From an uncultured Verrucomicrobia subdivision 3 bacterium (GTDB taxonomy: Bacteria; Verrucomicrobiota; Verrucomicrobiia; Limisphaerales; UBA11358): a stretch of 34,367 nucleotides of DNA. Below, piece after piece: positions 7,769-15,818 of this stretch (within the stretch, counting starts at the first letter, position 1; each line of letters begins with the position of its first letter). A program made the translations under genes and the position numbers. Location of the stretch: positions 1 through 34,367 of the forward strand of contig CAISYZ010000070.1 in assembly GCA_903889895.1 (NCBI GenBank), given 5' to 3'. The notes below the pieces were generated by a model. The model ran no database searches and was not told where the DNA came from. It saw nothing but the letters and a program-made list of their open reading frames with translations.

Positions 7769-9487
7769 GTGTCCGGAATCATCAGCCAGATAAAATCCTC
7801 GCCACTGCTTCTGCTATTGCGGACCAACGCCATTCATTCCTGGCGGCGTCTGCTCGCCGTGCGCGAACAGTCGCGGCTCCTGACAGCCATTATCAGCGCG
7901 TTCGTGCTGGGTTACCTCGTGCTGGCGTTTGAACTGTTTTATCATGGAATGGAATTCATGGCTAAATTCCCCGGCCTCGGCGCGGTGCTGACAGAGCGCC
8001 TGCTCTACACGCTATTTGCCTTTTTGTTTGCGCTGCTGCTTTTGAGCAATCTCATCATCGCCTACACCAATCTTTTCCGAAACCGCGAGACGGTTTTCCT
8101 GCTAACGTTGCCGGTCTCCAACCAGACCATCTTCAACTGGAAGTTCATCGAATCCACGATGCTGGCATCGTGGGCGTTTCTATTTTTAATCGCGCCGCTG
8201 TTGGCGGCCTTCGGGATGGTGCGGGATTTGCCGTGGCATTTCTATCCCATGACGGTGCTGCTCATCGGGCTGTTCATCGTGCTGCCGGGCGTCTTAGGCG
8301 CGGCGCTGGCCATTGGCATTGGGCGGCACTTGGACCGGAAAAGTTTTCAAATCAGCCTGCTGGTCGTAGCCGTCGTGCTGCTGGCCTTCGTCGCGTTCTG
8401 GTGGAAGAGCAATCCCGTGGACGACGATCTGCTGGACAAACGCACGCTGGAGGCGCTCGACCGGCTGCTGGCCAAAACCCGCTTCACCATGTTTCCATTC
8501 CTGCCGAGCTATTGGCTCTCCGGCGCGGTGCTGCAATGGGCCGAAGGCATTCCGCGCCATGCGCTGTTTTTCGCGGCGGTATTGTTGAGCCACACGCTAT
8601 TCTTCGGCAGCATCGCATTCACCCGGTTCGGCAACCTGTTTTACGGCACGGCTTCGGCGGTGCAAAGCCGGGCACCAGGCGGATTCAAATTCACTTTCGG
8701 CCGCAAGCTGGTGCGAAACTCCGCCGCGCCGGGCCTGCTGGAAAAAATTTTCGCAAAAATATTCTGGCTGCCGCCCGACACCCGCGCGCTCGCCGTGAAG
8801 GACATCCGGATGTTCTGGCGCGACACCACGCAATGGGGCCAGTCCGTGATGTTCTTCGGCCTGCTCGGCGCCTACATCATCAACCTCCGCAACTTTACGC
8901 ACCAGCTTACCAGCCCGTTTTGGATTCACGCCGTCGCCTTCCTCAACCTCGGTGCGTGCGCCTTCAACCTCGCCTCCGTCACCACGCGGTTTGTCTTCCC
9001 GCAATTTTCCCTCGAAGGCCGGCGGATGTGGATTGTCGGCATGTCGCCGATGGGGCTGGCCCGCGTGGTGATGACGAAATACTGGCTCGCCAGCGCCGCC
9101 TCGCTCGCCGTCACGCTCGGGCTCGTCACGCTTTCGTGCTACCTGCTCCAGATGCCGTGGGACGACGTCGCTTTCTTCGGCGCGGTGGTTACTGTGATGA
9201 CTTTTGCGCTCAACGGCCTCGCTGTCGGCCTTGGCATTCTGTATCCCAACGTGAGGGAAACCAACCCGAACAAAATCGTCAGCGGCTTCGGCGGCACGCT
9301 GTGTTTCGTGCTAAGTTCCATCTACATTATTGCCTCGCTTGCGCTGCTCGTGCTCGGCGGCGGCGGCTACCACGGGCACAGCGACTGGGTAATCGCCAGC
9401 ATTGCCGGGTTCATTCTGTTGTCAGCCTTAATTGGCTGGCTGCCAATGAAGCTGGGATTGAAACAACTGAAGGACTTTGAAGTGTGA
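7769..9487 (+). CDS. ABC-2-like multi-pass membrane protein (putative permease)
   Basis: This 572-aa protein is strongly hydrophobic, with roughly ten to twelve membrane segments. They include LLTAIISAFVLGYLVLAFEL near the N-terminus, a cluster at about residues 135-215, another from about 365 onward, and a final LLVLGGGGYHGHS/IASIAGFILLSAL region. Soluble loops carry phrases such as FRNRETVFLLTLPVSNQTIF, which resemble large ABC-2-type exporter permeases. No ATPase partner gene is adjacent, so any transport role needs a subunit encoded elsewhere. The start is GTG at 7769 with no strong ribosome site. Later in-frame starts would cut off the first helix, so GTG is preferred. The substrate is unknown. 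Confidence 0.7.
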   Translation: MSGIISQIKSSPLLLLLRTNAIHSWRRLLAVREQSRLLTAIISAFVLGYLVLAFELFYHGMEFMAKFPGLGAVLTERLLYTLFAFLFALLLLSNLIIAYTNLFRNRETVFLLTLPVSNQTIFNWKFIESTMLASWAFLFLIAPLLAAFGMVRDLPWHFYPMTVLLIGLFIVLPGVLGAALAIGIGRHLDRKSFQISLLVVAVVLLAFVAFWWKSNPVDDDLLDKRTLEALDRLLAKTRFTMFPFLPSYWLSGAVLQWAEGIPRHALFFAAVLLSHTLFFGSIAFTRFGNLFYGTASAVQSRAPGGFKFTFGRKLVRNSAAPGLLEKIFAKIFWLPPDTRALAVKDIRMFWRDTTQWGQSVMFFGLLGAYIINLRNFTHQLTSPFWIHAVAFLNLGACAFNLASVTTRFVFPQFSLEGRRMWIVGMSPMGLARVVMTKYWLASAASLAVTLGLVTLSCYLLQMPWDDVAFFGAVVTVMTFALNGLAVGLGILYPNVRETNPNKIVSGFGGTLCFVLSSIYIIASLALLVLGGGGYHGHSDWVIASIAGFILLSALIGWLPMKLGLKQLKDFEV

Positions 9488-9545
9488 AGTTGGATTTATA
9501 ACATTCGATTTACCAGCCGTAAAATTCTCCAAGCCGTGCGCAATC

Positions 9546-10187
9546 CTAAATTTGCTCCAACGCGGCAAACAGTTTCTCCAGCATGGCAAAATGTTTCTGT
9601 CCGTGTCCCGTCACGAGACTGAATCCTTTGCCGTAAGCCGGCCCGTTCGCCACGCAAAAATCCGTCGCGCAATCCGCCAGCTGCTTTTCCGCCGCATGCA
9701 AGGCATCCGCCCGCCCGCCATCGGCCTCGAATTTCCAGCCAATGATTTTTGTTTTGGGAAACCAGCCGCGCAGTTCCGCGATGATTTTTGGCGTGGGCAC
9801 CAATTCGACCAGCAGGCTGCCCGAACGCGTGGAAATTTTCTTCGCTGTTTTGAGCGCGGAAAACTCACCGGCTTTGGTTTCCTTAAAAATTTGCCCGAAC
9901 GCAAAGTCGCTCACCGCCGCGGCGTGAAAAATCGCATCCACCTTTTTGCCGGCAAACGCTTTCAGCTGCGCGCGCAAATCCGCCGTGGTGGAAAAAGTTT
10001 TCACCGATTGCGCGTTACATTCGCCTTTGTAAGTCGCCGACTCGCCAACGAGCAACGTCACGCGATGACCGCGCGCCGCGAGAAAGTTGGCCAGCTCCGT
10101 GCCCAGCCGGCCCGTGGAAAAATTCGTGAGCCGGCGCACGTCGTCCAGCGGCTCAAACGTCGGTCCGGCGGTGACGATGCAGTTCAT
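9546..10187 (-). CDS. Stand-alone CoaB-like (phosphopantothenoylcysteine synthetase-type) domain protein
   Basis: This 213-aa protein matches the C-terminal (synthetase) half of the bifunctional coenzyme A enzyme Dfp/CoaBC. It joins cysteine to 4'-phosphopantothenate using a nucleotide. Visible marks are the start ITAGPTxE-like CIVTAGPTFEPLDDVR, then LTNFSTGRLGTELA, the loop AAAVSDF, and GWKFEAD. No flavin decarboxylase (CoaC) domain precedes it: the frame begins directly at the synthetase domain, with ATG at 10187. The frame stays open upstream to 10331, but that part runs through an inverted repeat and is not conserved-looking. It could be a true split CoaB or a related dinucleotide-binding protein. 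It diverges from the dihydrofolate reductase gene. Confidence 0.82.
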   Translation of the reverse strand: MNCIVTAGPTFEPLDDVRRLTNFSTGRLGTELANFLAARGHRVTLLVGESATYKGECNAQSVKTFSTTADLRAQLKAFAGKKVDAIFHAAAVSDFAFGQIFKETKAGEFSALKTAKKISTRSGSLLVELVPTPKIIAELRGWFPKTKIIGWKFEADGGRADALHAAEKQLADCATDFCVANGPAYGKGFSLVTGHGQKHFAMLEKLFAALEQI

Positions 10188-10279
10188 GTGCCGATGATAG
10201 GCTTTCCACCCGCCGCCGGGAAAAGAAAAAGATACGCGGGAATTTCCGGTGCCAGCCCGGCATGCGCCGGACTGGTAGC

Positions 10280-10348
10280 GGAGTTCAAGCTTTAGCTTGT
10301 TCGCGATTTTAATTACCCTTTTGTCCCGCAAGCTGAAGCTTGAACTCC
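10280..10348. repeat. Inverted repeat element, 20-nt arms (REP-like) upstream of folA
   Basis: The left arm at 10280-10299 and right arm at 10329-10348 are inverted copies differing at one base out of 20. They are separated by 29 bases. Each arm is itself nearly palindromic around the core CAAGCTT(T/C)AGCTTG. The right arm ends 3 bases before the folA ATG, so a transcript from this region would carry a long hairpin at its 5' end. The shape is that of a repetitive extragenic palindrome. Whether it is repeated elsewhere in the genome cannot be seen here. Confidence 0.8.
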
Positions 10349-10351
10349 AAC

Positions 10352-10945
10352 ATGAAACACTTCAAAGCCATCGCCGCGATGTCGCTGAACCGCGTGATCG
10401 GCGCGGGCAACCAAATCCCGTGGCATCTGCCGGAGGATTTCAAGTGGTTCAAGCGGATGACGTCGGGCAACGTGGTCATCATGGGGCGCAAGACGTTCGC
10501 CAGCCTCGGCAACAAACCGCTGCCGAACCGCATCAACATCGTGCTGAGCCGGCATCCGGGAAAATTGCAGACGGATTTGCCGGCGGTGTTCGGCGAGGCG
10601 TGGGTCGGGCGCGGCAAGACGCATTTTCCCGAAAAGCCGACGCAGTTTGAATTGCCGAAAATTGGCGGCGCGGCGACGGTGGATTTACGCATCATCAAAA
10701 ATTTTCTGAAGCTCGACCCGGCAAGTTCGCCGCTGGAGTTTTTCATCGCCGGCGGCGCGCAGATTTATGAACAGGCGCTGCCGTTCTGCTCCGACCTTTA
10801 CCTGACGGTGGTGAAACGCGAGGTGGAAGGCGATGCGTTTTTCCCGCCGTTCGAGGACAAGTTTGATCTGGTGGAAGAATTGCGTGACGAGCCGGAGTTC
10901 AAGATTCTGCATTACCGGCACAAGGCGCTGTTTGAGTTGGAATAA
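10352..10945 (+). CDS. folA: Dihydrofolate reductase
   Basis: This enzyme reduces dihydrofolate to tetrahydrofolate with NADPH in the cytoplasm, feeding thymidylate, purine and methionine synthesis. The 197-aa product shows the standard layout. It begins with an N-terminal strand and the loop around NRVIGAGNQIPWHLPEDF, with an active-site acid at Glu28 in place of the common Asp. The NADPH site follows with VVIMGRKTFASL and the PLPNRINIVLSR segment, and then the glycine pair in FIAGGAQIYEQAL. It is about 30-40 residues longer than typical bacterial enzymes because of an insertion between roughly residues 70 and 125. I chose the ATG at 10352, since an upstream in-frame TTG lies inside the inverted repeat. 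Confidence 0.92.
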   Translation: MKHFKAIAAMSLNRVIGAGNQIPWHLPEDFKWFKRMTSGNVVIMGRKTFASLGNKPLPNRINIVLSRHPGKLQTDLPAVFGEAWVGRGKTHFPEKPTQFELPKIGGAATVDLRIIKNFLKLDPASSPLEFFIAGGAQIYEQALPFCSDLYLTVVKREVEGDAFFPPFEDKFDLVEELRDEPEFKILHYRHKALFELE

Positions 10946-10950
10946 TTTGC

Positions 10951-11016
10951 AGGAGACGAGGTGACGAGCCTCAAATTTCCGTTCAGAAAAATCAGAGACT
11001 CCTCACGTCGTCTCCT
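10951..11016. repeat. Inverted repeat element, 18-nt arms, downstream of folA
   Basis: The left arm at 10951-10968 and right arm at 10999-11016 are inverted copies that match at 16 of 18 positions, with a 30-base spacer. The arms are purine-rich on one side (AGGAGACGA...). The element starts 5 bases after the folA stop codon. Its architecture (arms of about 20, spacer of about 30) is like that of the unrelated-sequence element on the other side of folA. Confidence 0.7.
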
Positions 11017-11030
11017 ACATTAAAACAAAA

Positions 11031-11068
11031 AACCGGCGAACGGTTGCCCGTTCGCCGGTTTGAATTTT
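11031..11068 (-). terminator. Intrinsic terminator of rpsA (possibly bidirectional)
   Basis: A perfect 13-bp stem (AACCGGCGAACGG at 11031-11043 with its complement at 11048-11060) encloses a 4-base loop. On the minus strand it is followed by a run of T (complement of the A-rich 11019-11030), the classical Rho-independent form, 18 bases after the rpsA stop. On the plus strand the trailing sequence has fewer T residues, so it may also stop folA transcripts, but less efficiently. Confidence 0.85.
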
Positions 11069-11078
11069 GTTCCGAAGA

Positions 11079-12746
11079 TTATTCGGAGACCTTGACGTCG
11101 TCGAGCGCGTCGAAGGCGTGTTGCAAGGCAACCAAGTCTTCGCCGGGCTTGAGCGCGTCGAGGATCTTCTGCTCTTCCTTGAGCTGCTCGTCGGAGTAGG
11201 CGGCGGCTTTGATGGACAGGCCGATGCGGCGCTCGTTGCGGTCGATTTTCACGACGCGGGCGCTGACATCCTGGCCGACCTTGAGGACGTTCTTGATTTT
11301 TTCCACGCGGTCCTCGCTGATTTGGGAGATGTGGACGAGGCCGTCAATCTCGTGCTGCAGGCCGACAAACGCGCCGAAGCTGGCGAGCTTGGTGACTTTG
11401 CCCTGCACGAGGTCGCCGACTTTGTAGAGCGTTTCGATTTTCGCCCACGGATCAATTTCGAGCTGCTTCATGCCGAGCGCGATGCGCTGGTTGGCCTTGT
11501 CCACTTCGAGAATGTTGGCTTCCACTTCGTCGCCCTTCTTGAGCATTTCGGAAGGATGATTGATCTTGCGCGTCCAAGACATATCCGAGACGTGCACCAT
11601 GCCGTCAATACCTTCTTCCAGTTCGACAAATGCGCCGTAGCTGGTGAGGTTGCGCACCTTGCCTTTGACCTTGGTTCCGACGGTGTATTTCTGGTCGGCG
11701 CTGTCCCACGGATTGCTTTCCAACTGGCGGACGCCGAGGGAAATTTTCTGCTCGTCGCGGTTGATACCGAGGACGACGGCTTCGATTTCCTGATCCTGTT
11801 TGAGGACGTCGCTCGGTTTGGCAACGCGCTTCGTCCAGGAAAGTTCGGTGACGTGGATGAGGCCTTCGACGCCGGGTTCGAGCTGCACAAACGCGCCGTA
11901 AGGCACGAGGCTGACAATCTTGCCCTTGACCTTGGTGCCGATCGGAAACTTCGTTTCGATCTGGTCCCACGGATTCGCCATCTTCTGCTTGAGGCCGAGG
12001 CTGACGCGTTCCTTTTCCTTGTTCACGTCGAGGACGACCACGTCAATTTCCTGACCGACTTTGAGCAGTTCGGACGGATGACCCAAACGGCCCCAGCTCA
12101 TGTCGGTGATGTGGAGCAAACCGTCGAGGCCGTTCAAATCAATAAACGCGCCGAAGTCGGTGAGATTCTTGACCGTGCCCTTGCGGATGTCGCCGGGCGT
12201 CATTTCGGCCAGCAACTTGCCGCGCTTCTCGTTGCGCTCGGCTTCGATGAGTTCGCGGCGCGAGAGCACGATGTTCTGGCGTTCCTGATTGATTTTGACG
12301 ACCTTGAATTCGTAGGTGTTGCCCACGAAGGACTGCAAATTTTTTGGCGTGATAACGTCCAACTGCGATGACGGCAAAAATGCTTCGACGCCGACATTGA
12401 CGATGAGACCGCCCTTGACGACGGCTTTGACCTTGCCGTTGACGCGACCGCCTTCGTTGCAAATCGTGAGGATACGATCCCAGTTTTTCTTGAACTCCGC
12501 CTTTTCGTGCGAGAGGACGACGGTGCCGTCCTTGTTTTCGAGCTTCTCGACGAGGACGTCAACTTCTTGGCCGACCACGACGGAGGCGGCGTCCAAAAAT
12601 TCGTTGAGCGGGATAACGCCTTCGCTTTTGTAGCCGATGTCCACGAGGACTTCCTTGTTGCGGACTTCGATGACGGTGCCTTTGACGATTTCGCCTTGGG
12701 CGACGACTTTGCTGCCCTGTTTCAGGGCTTGTTCCATGGTTAACAT
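11079..12746 (-). CDS. rpsA: 30S ribosomal protein S1
   Basis: This protein binds mRNA on the 30S subunit and helps start translation on leaders with weak Shine-Dalgarno sites. The 555-aa product is built of six tandem S1 (OB-fold) repeats. The later ones show the typical ring of GxxVxGKVxxLxxYGAFVxLExGxxGLxHxSxxSW, followed by linkers of the form NPW or DPW (residues NPWDQIE, NPWDSAD, DPWAKIE). Length and repeat number agree with the Gram-negative S1 type. Two ATG codons (12746 and 12737) are possible starts and neither has a ribosome site. The 236 bases upstream hold a possible hairpin (12898-12906 with 12930-12938) that may belong to its leader. Termination is at the hairpin near 11031-11060. 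Confidence 0.96.
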   Translation of the reverse strand: MLTMEQALKQGSKVVAQGEIVKGTVIEVRNKEVLVDIGYKSEGVIPLNEFLDAASVVVGQEVDVLVEKLENKDGTVVLSHEKAEFKKNWDRILTICNEGGRVNGKVKAVVKGGLIVNVGVEAFLPSSQLDVITPKNLQSFVGNTYEFKVVKINQERQNIVLSRRELIEAERNEKRGKLLAEMTPGDIRKGTVKNLTDFGAFIDLNGLDGLLHITDMSWGRLGHPSELLKVGQEIDVVVLDVNKEKERVSLGLKQKMANPWDQIETKFPIGTKVKGKIVSLVPYGAFVQLEPGVEGLIHVTELSWTKRVAKPSDVLKQDQEIEAVVLGINRDEQKISLGVRQLESNPWDSADQKYTVGTKVKGKVRNLTSYGAFVELEEGIDGMVHVSDMSWTRKINHPSEMLKKGDEVEANILEVDKANQRIALGMKQLEIDPWAKIETLYKVGDLVQGKVTKLASFGAFVGLQHEIDGLVHISQISEDRVEKIKNVLKVGQDVSARVVKIDRNERRIGLSIKAAAYSDEQLKEEQKILDALKPGEDLVALQHAFDALDDVKVSE

Positions 12747-12982
12747 AACTGCGATCTGCTGCGGGAGGCTTCGTTCCGGAAGGAATTTGAAGACTCCATT
12801 GCCTAACTGACTAACGAACGCTGCCGGGGCAACGGAGGTTAAAGGTTAGGTTGTTGGTTTAACTGTTTTTCTCAGCCTCAATTGAACAATCCGCACACGC
12901 GGCGTTCAGGCAGGATGGAGCATAGGTGAAACGCCGCGAATGGCAAGCCTGATTTCCGTGCCCGGCGGCAAGCTTGGAGATA

Positions 12983-13621
12983 TCAAACCACGCCGAAAAT
13001 TCTCAGCAGCACATCAAGCGTGCCATAGGTGACAAACGCCAGCGCGGCCCGCACCGGGGGAATTTGCAGCAGCACAATGATGATGATAAACCCGAACCGC
13101 GCGAAGTTAGCGTAAGTTTCATGGCTCATGCCGGTGACCACGCGCATGACGTGCGAACCGTCAAGTGGCGGAACGGGAATCAGGTTGAAGAAACACAGCA
13201 CCAGGCTCAACCCCGCCGCCTGCACACAAAAATCAATCATCTGGCCGGAATTGACCAAAATGCCAACCCGCGCCAGCGCCACGAGACCAACGGCGAGAAT
13301 CAGATTCATCGCCGGCCCGGCCATCGTCACGAGGATATCGTCACGCTTGGGCTTGTTAAGATTGTAAGGATTCACCGGCACCGGCTTGGCCCAGCCGATG
13401 AGAAACCGTCCTGCGCCCGGCATGAAAATCATCAGCAGCGGCAGCAGCACCGTGCCAATCGGGTCAATATGCACGACCGGATTCAACGAAACCCGGCCTT
13501 GCAGCCGCGCGGTGTCGTCACCACATTTCATCGCAGTCCACGCATGGCCGAACTCGTGAAACGTCAGCAGCGCTACCAGCATCAAGTATTGGATCAGCCC
13601 GTCGGCTATTGTTGAATCCAT
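12983..13621 (-). CDS. Site-2 protease (M50) family zinc metalloprotease
   Basis: This is an intramembrane metalloprotease homologue of 212 aa with about five hydrophobic helices. The zinc-binding motif HEFGH lies in the first helix (LLTFHEFGHAWTA). The sequence then has NPVVHIDPIGTVLLP, the internal glycine-rich TMAGPAMNLILA, and the third ligand in LIPVPPLDGSHV. This matches the short, PDZ-free group of M50 peptidases common in bacteria, whose substrates are mostly unknown. It starts with ATG at 13621, stops 236 bases upstream of rpsA on the same strand, and diverges from fabI. Confidence 0.9.
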   Translation of the reverse strand: MDSTIADGLIQYLMLVALLTFHEFGHAWTAMKCGDDTARLQGRVSLNPVVHIDPIGTVLLPLLMIFMPGAGRFLIGWAKPVPVNPYNLNKPKRDDILVTMAGPAMNLILAVGLVALARVGILVNSGQMIDFCVQAAGLSLVLCFFNLIPVPPLDGSHVMRVVTGMSHETYANFARFGFIIIIVLLQIPPVRAALAFVTYGTLDVLLRIFGVV

Positions 13622-13744
13622 CCGCCGAGCTTAATTCTTCCGCCGCTGCGAGTCGAGGCTGTGAATTTCCTTTGCGCGGAAGGGTGGAAAGGATTTACCA
13701 TCAGTCGGAATCAACGATTCAATCATTCAACGAAAAACGCACCT

Positions 13745-14515
13745 ATGTCATCACTCGCAGGAAAAACCGGCATCGTCTTCGGCGTCGCCAACAAACGCTC
13801 CATCGCCTGGGCCATCGCGCAAGCGTGGGCCAAAGAAGGCGCGAAACTTGCCTTCACCTACCAGGGCGAACGCGTGAAGGAAAACGTCGAGGAACTCGCC
13901 GGCACGTTCGGCGCGGACACCTTGATCCTGCCGTGCGATGTGACCAAGGACGAGGACATCGCCAGTGTCTTCAAGGCCGTCGGCGAAAAATTTGGCAAGC
14001 TGGATTTGCTTTTGCATTCCGTCGCCTTCGCGCCCAAAGCCGCGCTGGAAGGCCGCTTCGTGGACACGACCCGCGATGCGTATCTCGTCGCGCACAATGT
14101 CAGCGCGTATTCGCTCGTCGCGCTCGCCCGCGCCGCCGAACCGCTCATGACGAATGGCGGCAGCATCATCGGCATGAGCTATTTCGGCGCGGAGAAAGTC
14201 GTGCCGCATTACAACGTCATGGGCGTGGCCAAGGCCTCGCTCGAAGCCAGCACACGCTATCTCGCCTACGATTTGGGTCCGAAGAAAATCCGCGTGAACT
14301 GCATCAGCGCCGGCCCGGTCAACACGCTCGCCGCGCGCGGCATCGCCGGTTTCAGCGCGATGCTCAAGACCTACGAAGAACGCTCGCCGCTCAAACGTAA
14401 TCTGGTTCCTGAAGAACTCGGCGCGACCGGCGTCTTTCTCGCCAGCGACGGCGCAGCGTGCATCACCGGCCAGGTGATATACGTGGACGGCGGCTATTCG
14501 ATCATGGGCATGTGA
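13745..14515 (+). CDS. fabI: Enoyl-[acyl-carrier-protein] reductase (NADH), FabI type
   Basis: This enzyme performs the last reduction step of each type II fatty acid synthesis cycle, using NAD(P)H on trans-2-enoyl-ACP, in the cytoplasm. The 256-aa protein starts with the FabI Rossmann signature GKTGIVFGVANKRSIAW. The catalytic residues fall at the same numbers as in the E. coli enzyme: Tyr146, Tyr156 and Lys163 (the last two in YNVMGVAK). The SAGPVNTLAARGI and GQVIYVDGGYSIMG segments close the fold. ATG at 13745 was chosen over an upstream in-frame ATG at 13661, which adds residues not found in the family. A PLP decarboxylase gene follows after 22 bases, probably in one transcript. Confidence 0.96.
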   Translation: MSSLAGKTGIVFGVANKRSIAWAIAQAWAKEGAKLAFTYQGERVKENVEELAGTFGADTLILPCDVTKDEDIASVFKAVGEKFGKLDLLLHSVAFAPKAALEGRFVDTTRDAYLVAHNVSAYSLVALARAAEPLMTNGGSIIGMSYFGAEKVVPHYNVMGVAKASLEASTRYLAYDLGPKKIRVNCISAGPVNTLAARGIAGFSAMLKTYEERSPLKRNLVPEELGATGVFLASDGAACITGQVIYVDGGYSIMGM

Positions 14516-14537
14516 GGTCCGTGCCGGACTGGCCAAC

Positions 14538-15818
14538 ATGAAGACGCCAGCTTCGCTTGATTTTGGTCATCCGCCGGAAACGATTGAATTCTGGAAGCGC
14601 CTCGTCCGCGAGGCGCTTTCGCTTTCTCCGCCCACGCCGTTTTACCTGTTCTCCGCACTGCCAATTGCGGAACGGATTGCCGAACTGGATGCCGCGCTCG
14701 TCGCCGCCGGTTTCAAATCTAAAATTCAAAATTTGAAATCGCCCTTAGGATTTCAACACTTTCTTTCCTGTAAAACCCAGCCCGTTGCACCGCTGCTGCG
14801 TTGGTGGCGTGAGCAAGGCAGCAACATTGAAGTCGTGAGCGAATTTGAACTGCGCGCAGCGCTGGCAGAAGGTTTCACGCCCGAAAACATTCTGGTCAAC
14901 GGCCCGGCCAAGCATCACTGGCTGCCAAATTTTTCTTTGCGCGGCTTGTCGGTGAATTTCGATTCTCCTGCCGAACTCGCAAAATTATTGCCGCTGGCGA
15001 AAAAACTGAACTGGTGCGGCGGAGTGCGCGTTTTGACCGGCGAAGAATTTGATTCGGAAAACCCGCCATTCCCGACACAGTTTGGTTTCTCACCCGACGA
15101 AGCGGTAACAGCGTTGAAAAAATTACTGCGCGCAAAAGTTCGGACGGAAACCGTCCATTTTCATCTGCGCACGAATGTTTCTTCCGTCGCGGTTTACGAA
15201 CGCGCCATCGCCGAAGTGGCTGCGATTTGCCGCGCGGCGAAATTCGGTCCGCTACATCTCGACATCGGCGGCGGCATTCCGGTGCGAAATGTCCTTTCGC
15301 GCGGCGGCAAAGTTTACGACGGCGAATTCGGCCTGCGCTCCTTCGCGCAGATGTTGCGGCAGTCGGCAAAATTGTTTCCCGGCCTGCGCGAAATCTGGCT
15401 GGAAAATGGCCGCTGGCTCAGCACCGGCAGCGGCGCGCTCGTGGTCAAAATTCTCGATGTGAAAGAGCGCCGCGGCGTGCGCCAACTCATCTGCGACGGC
15501 GGCCGGACTATGAACGCGCTGACTTCGCTGTGGGAACAGCACAAAATAATGGCTGTGCCGGAACGCAGCGGTGCAGCCGCTTTGACCGTCGTTCACGGCC
15601 CGACATGCATGGCGTTTGACCAACTCGCGCGGATGCCGCTGCCGCGTTCACTAAAAGCCGGCAATCACTTAATCTGGCTCGATGCCGGCGCGTATCACAT
15701 TCCCTGGGAAACCAGATTTTCACACGGCCACGCGGCGGTTGTGTGGCATGACGAACGCGGCTTGCGCTTGGTTCGCGAGCGGCAGAGCTTTGAAGACTTC
15801 TGGGGCGCTTGGAAATAA
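14538..15818 (+). CDS. Fold-III PLP-dependent decarboxylase (Orn/Lys/Arg/DAP decarboxylase family)
   Basis: This 426-aa enzyme belongs to the alanine racemase-fold decarboxylases that act on basic amino acids or diaminopimelate. The PLP lysine is likely in FLSCKTQPVAPLL, followed by the family's IEVVSEFELRAAL helix. The phosphate-binding glycines are in LDIGGGIPVRN. The C-terminal barrel carries ENGRWL, the DGGRTMN strand, and the cysteine/aspartate pair of the active site in VHGPTCMAFDQL. LDAGAYHIPW matches the typical GAY motif. The substrate cannot be decided by eye: carboxynorspermidine, diaminopimelate or a less common amino acid are all possible. It lies 22 bases after fabI. Its stop codon directly abuts the stop of the convergent flavin reductase-like gene. 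Confidence 0.85.
   Translation: MKTPASLDFGHPPETIEFWKRLVREALSLSPPTPFYLFSALPIAERIAELDAALVAAGFKSKIQNLKSPLGFQHFLSCKTQPVAPLLRWWREQGSNIEVVSEFELRAALAEGFTPENILVNGPAKHHWLPNFSLRGLSVNFDSPAELAKLLPLAKKLNWCGGVRVLTGEEFDSENPPFPTQFGFSPDEAVTALKKLLRAKVRTETVHFHLRTNVSSVAVYERAIAEVAAICRAAKFGPLHLDIGGGIPVRNVLSRGGKVYDGEFGLRSFAQMLRQSAKLFPGLREIWLENGRWLSTGSGALVVKILDVKERRGVRQLICDGGRTMNALTSLWEQHKIMAVPERSGAAALTVVHGPTCMAFDQLARMPLPRSLKAGNHLIWLDAGAYHIPWETRFSHGHAAVVWHDERGLRLVRERQSFEDFWGAWK

Noticed and set aside
8170..9480. 436-codon frame inside the permease gene on the same strand
   Set aside because: The product is Arg/His/Pro/Ala-rich with no membrane segments, while the overlapping frame encodes a proper multi-helix membrane protein.
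9477..10295. 272-codon frame opposite the CoaB-like gene
   Set aside because: CoaB motifs are clear on the minus strand. The plus product is low-complexity and has no recognised family.
11067..12371. Long open frame (434 codons) antisense to rpsA
   Set aside because: It is a mirror of the S1 repeats: its composition is a run of D, F, L, V and E with no domain, and rpsA on the other strand is certain.
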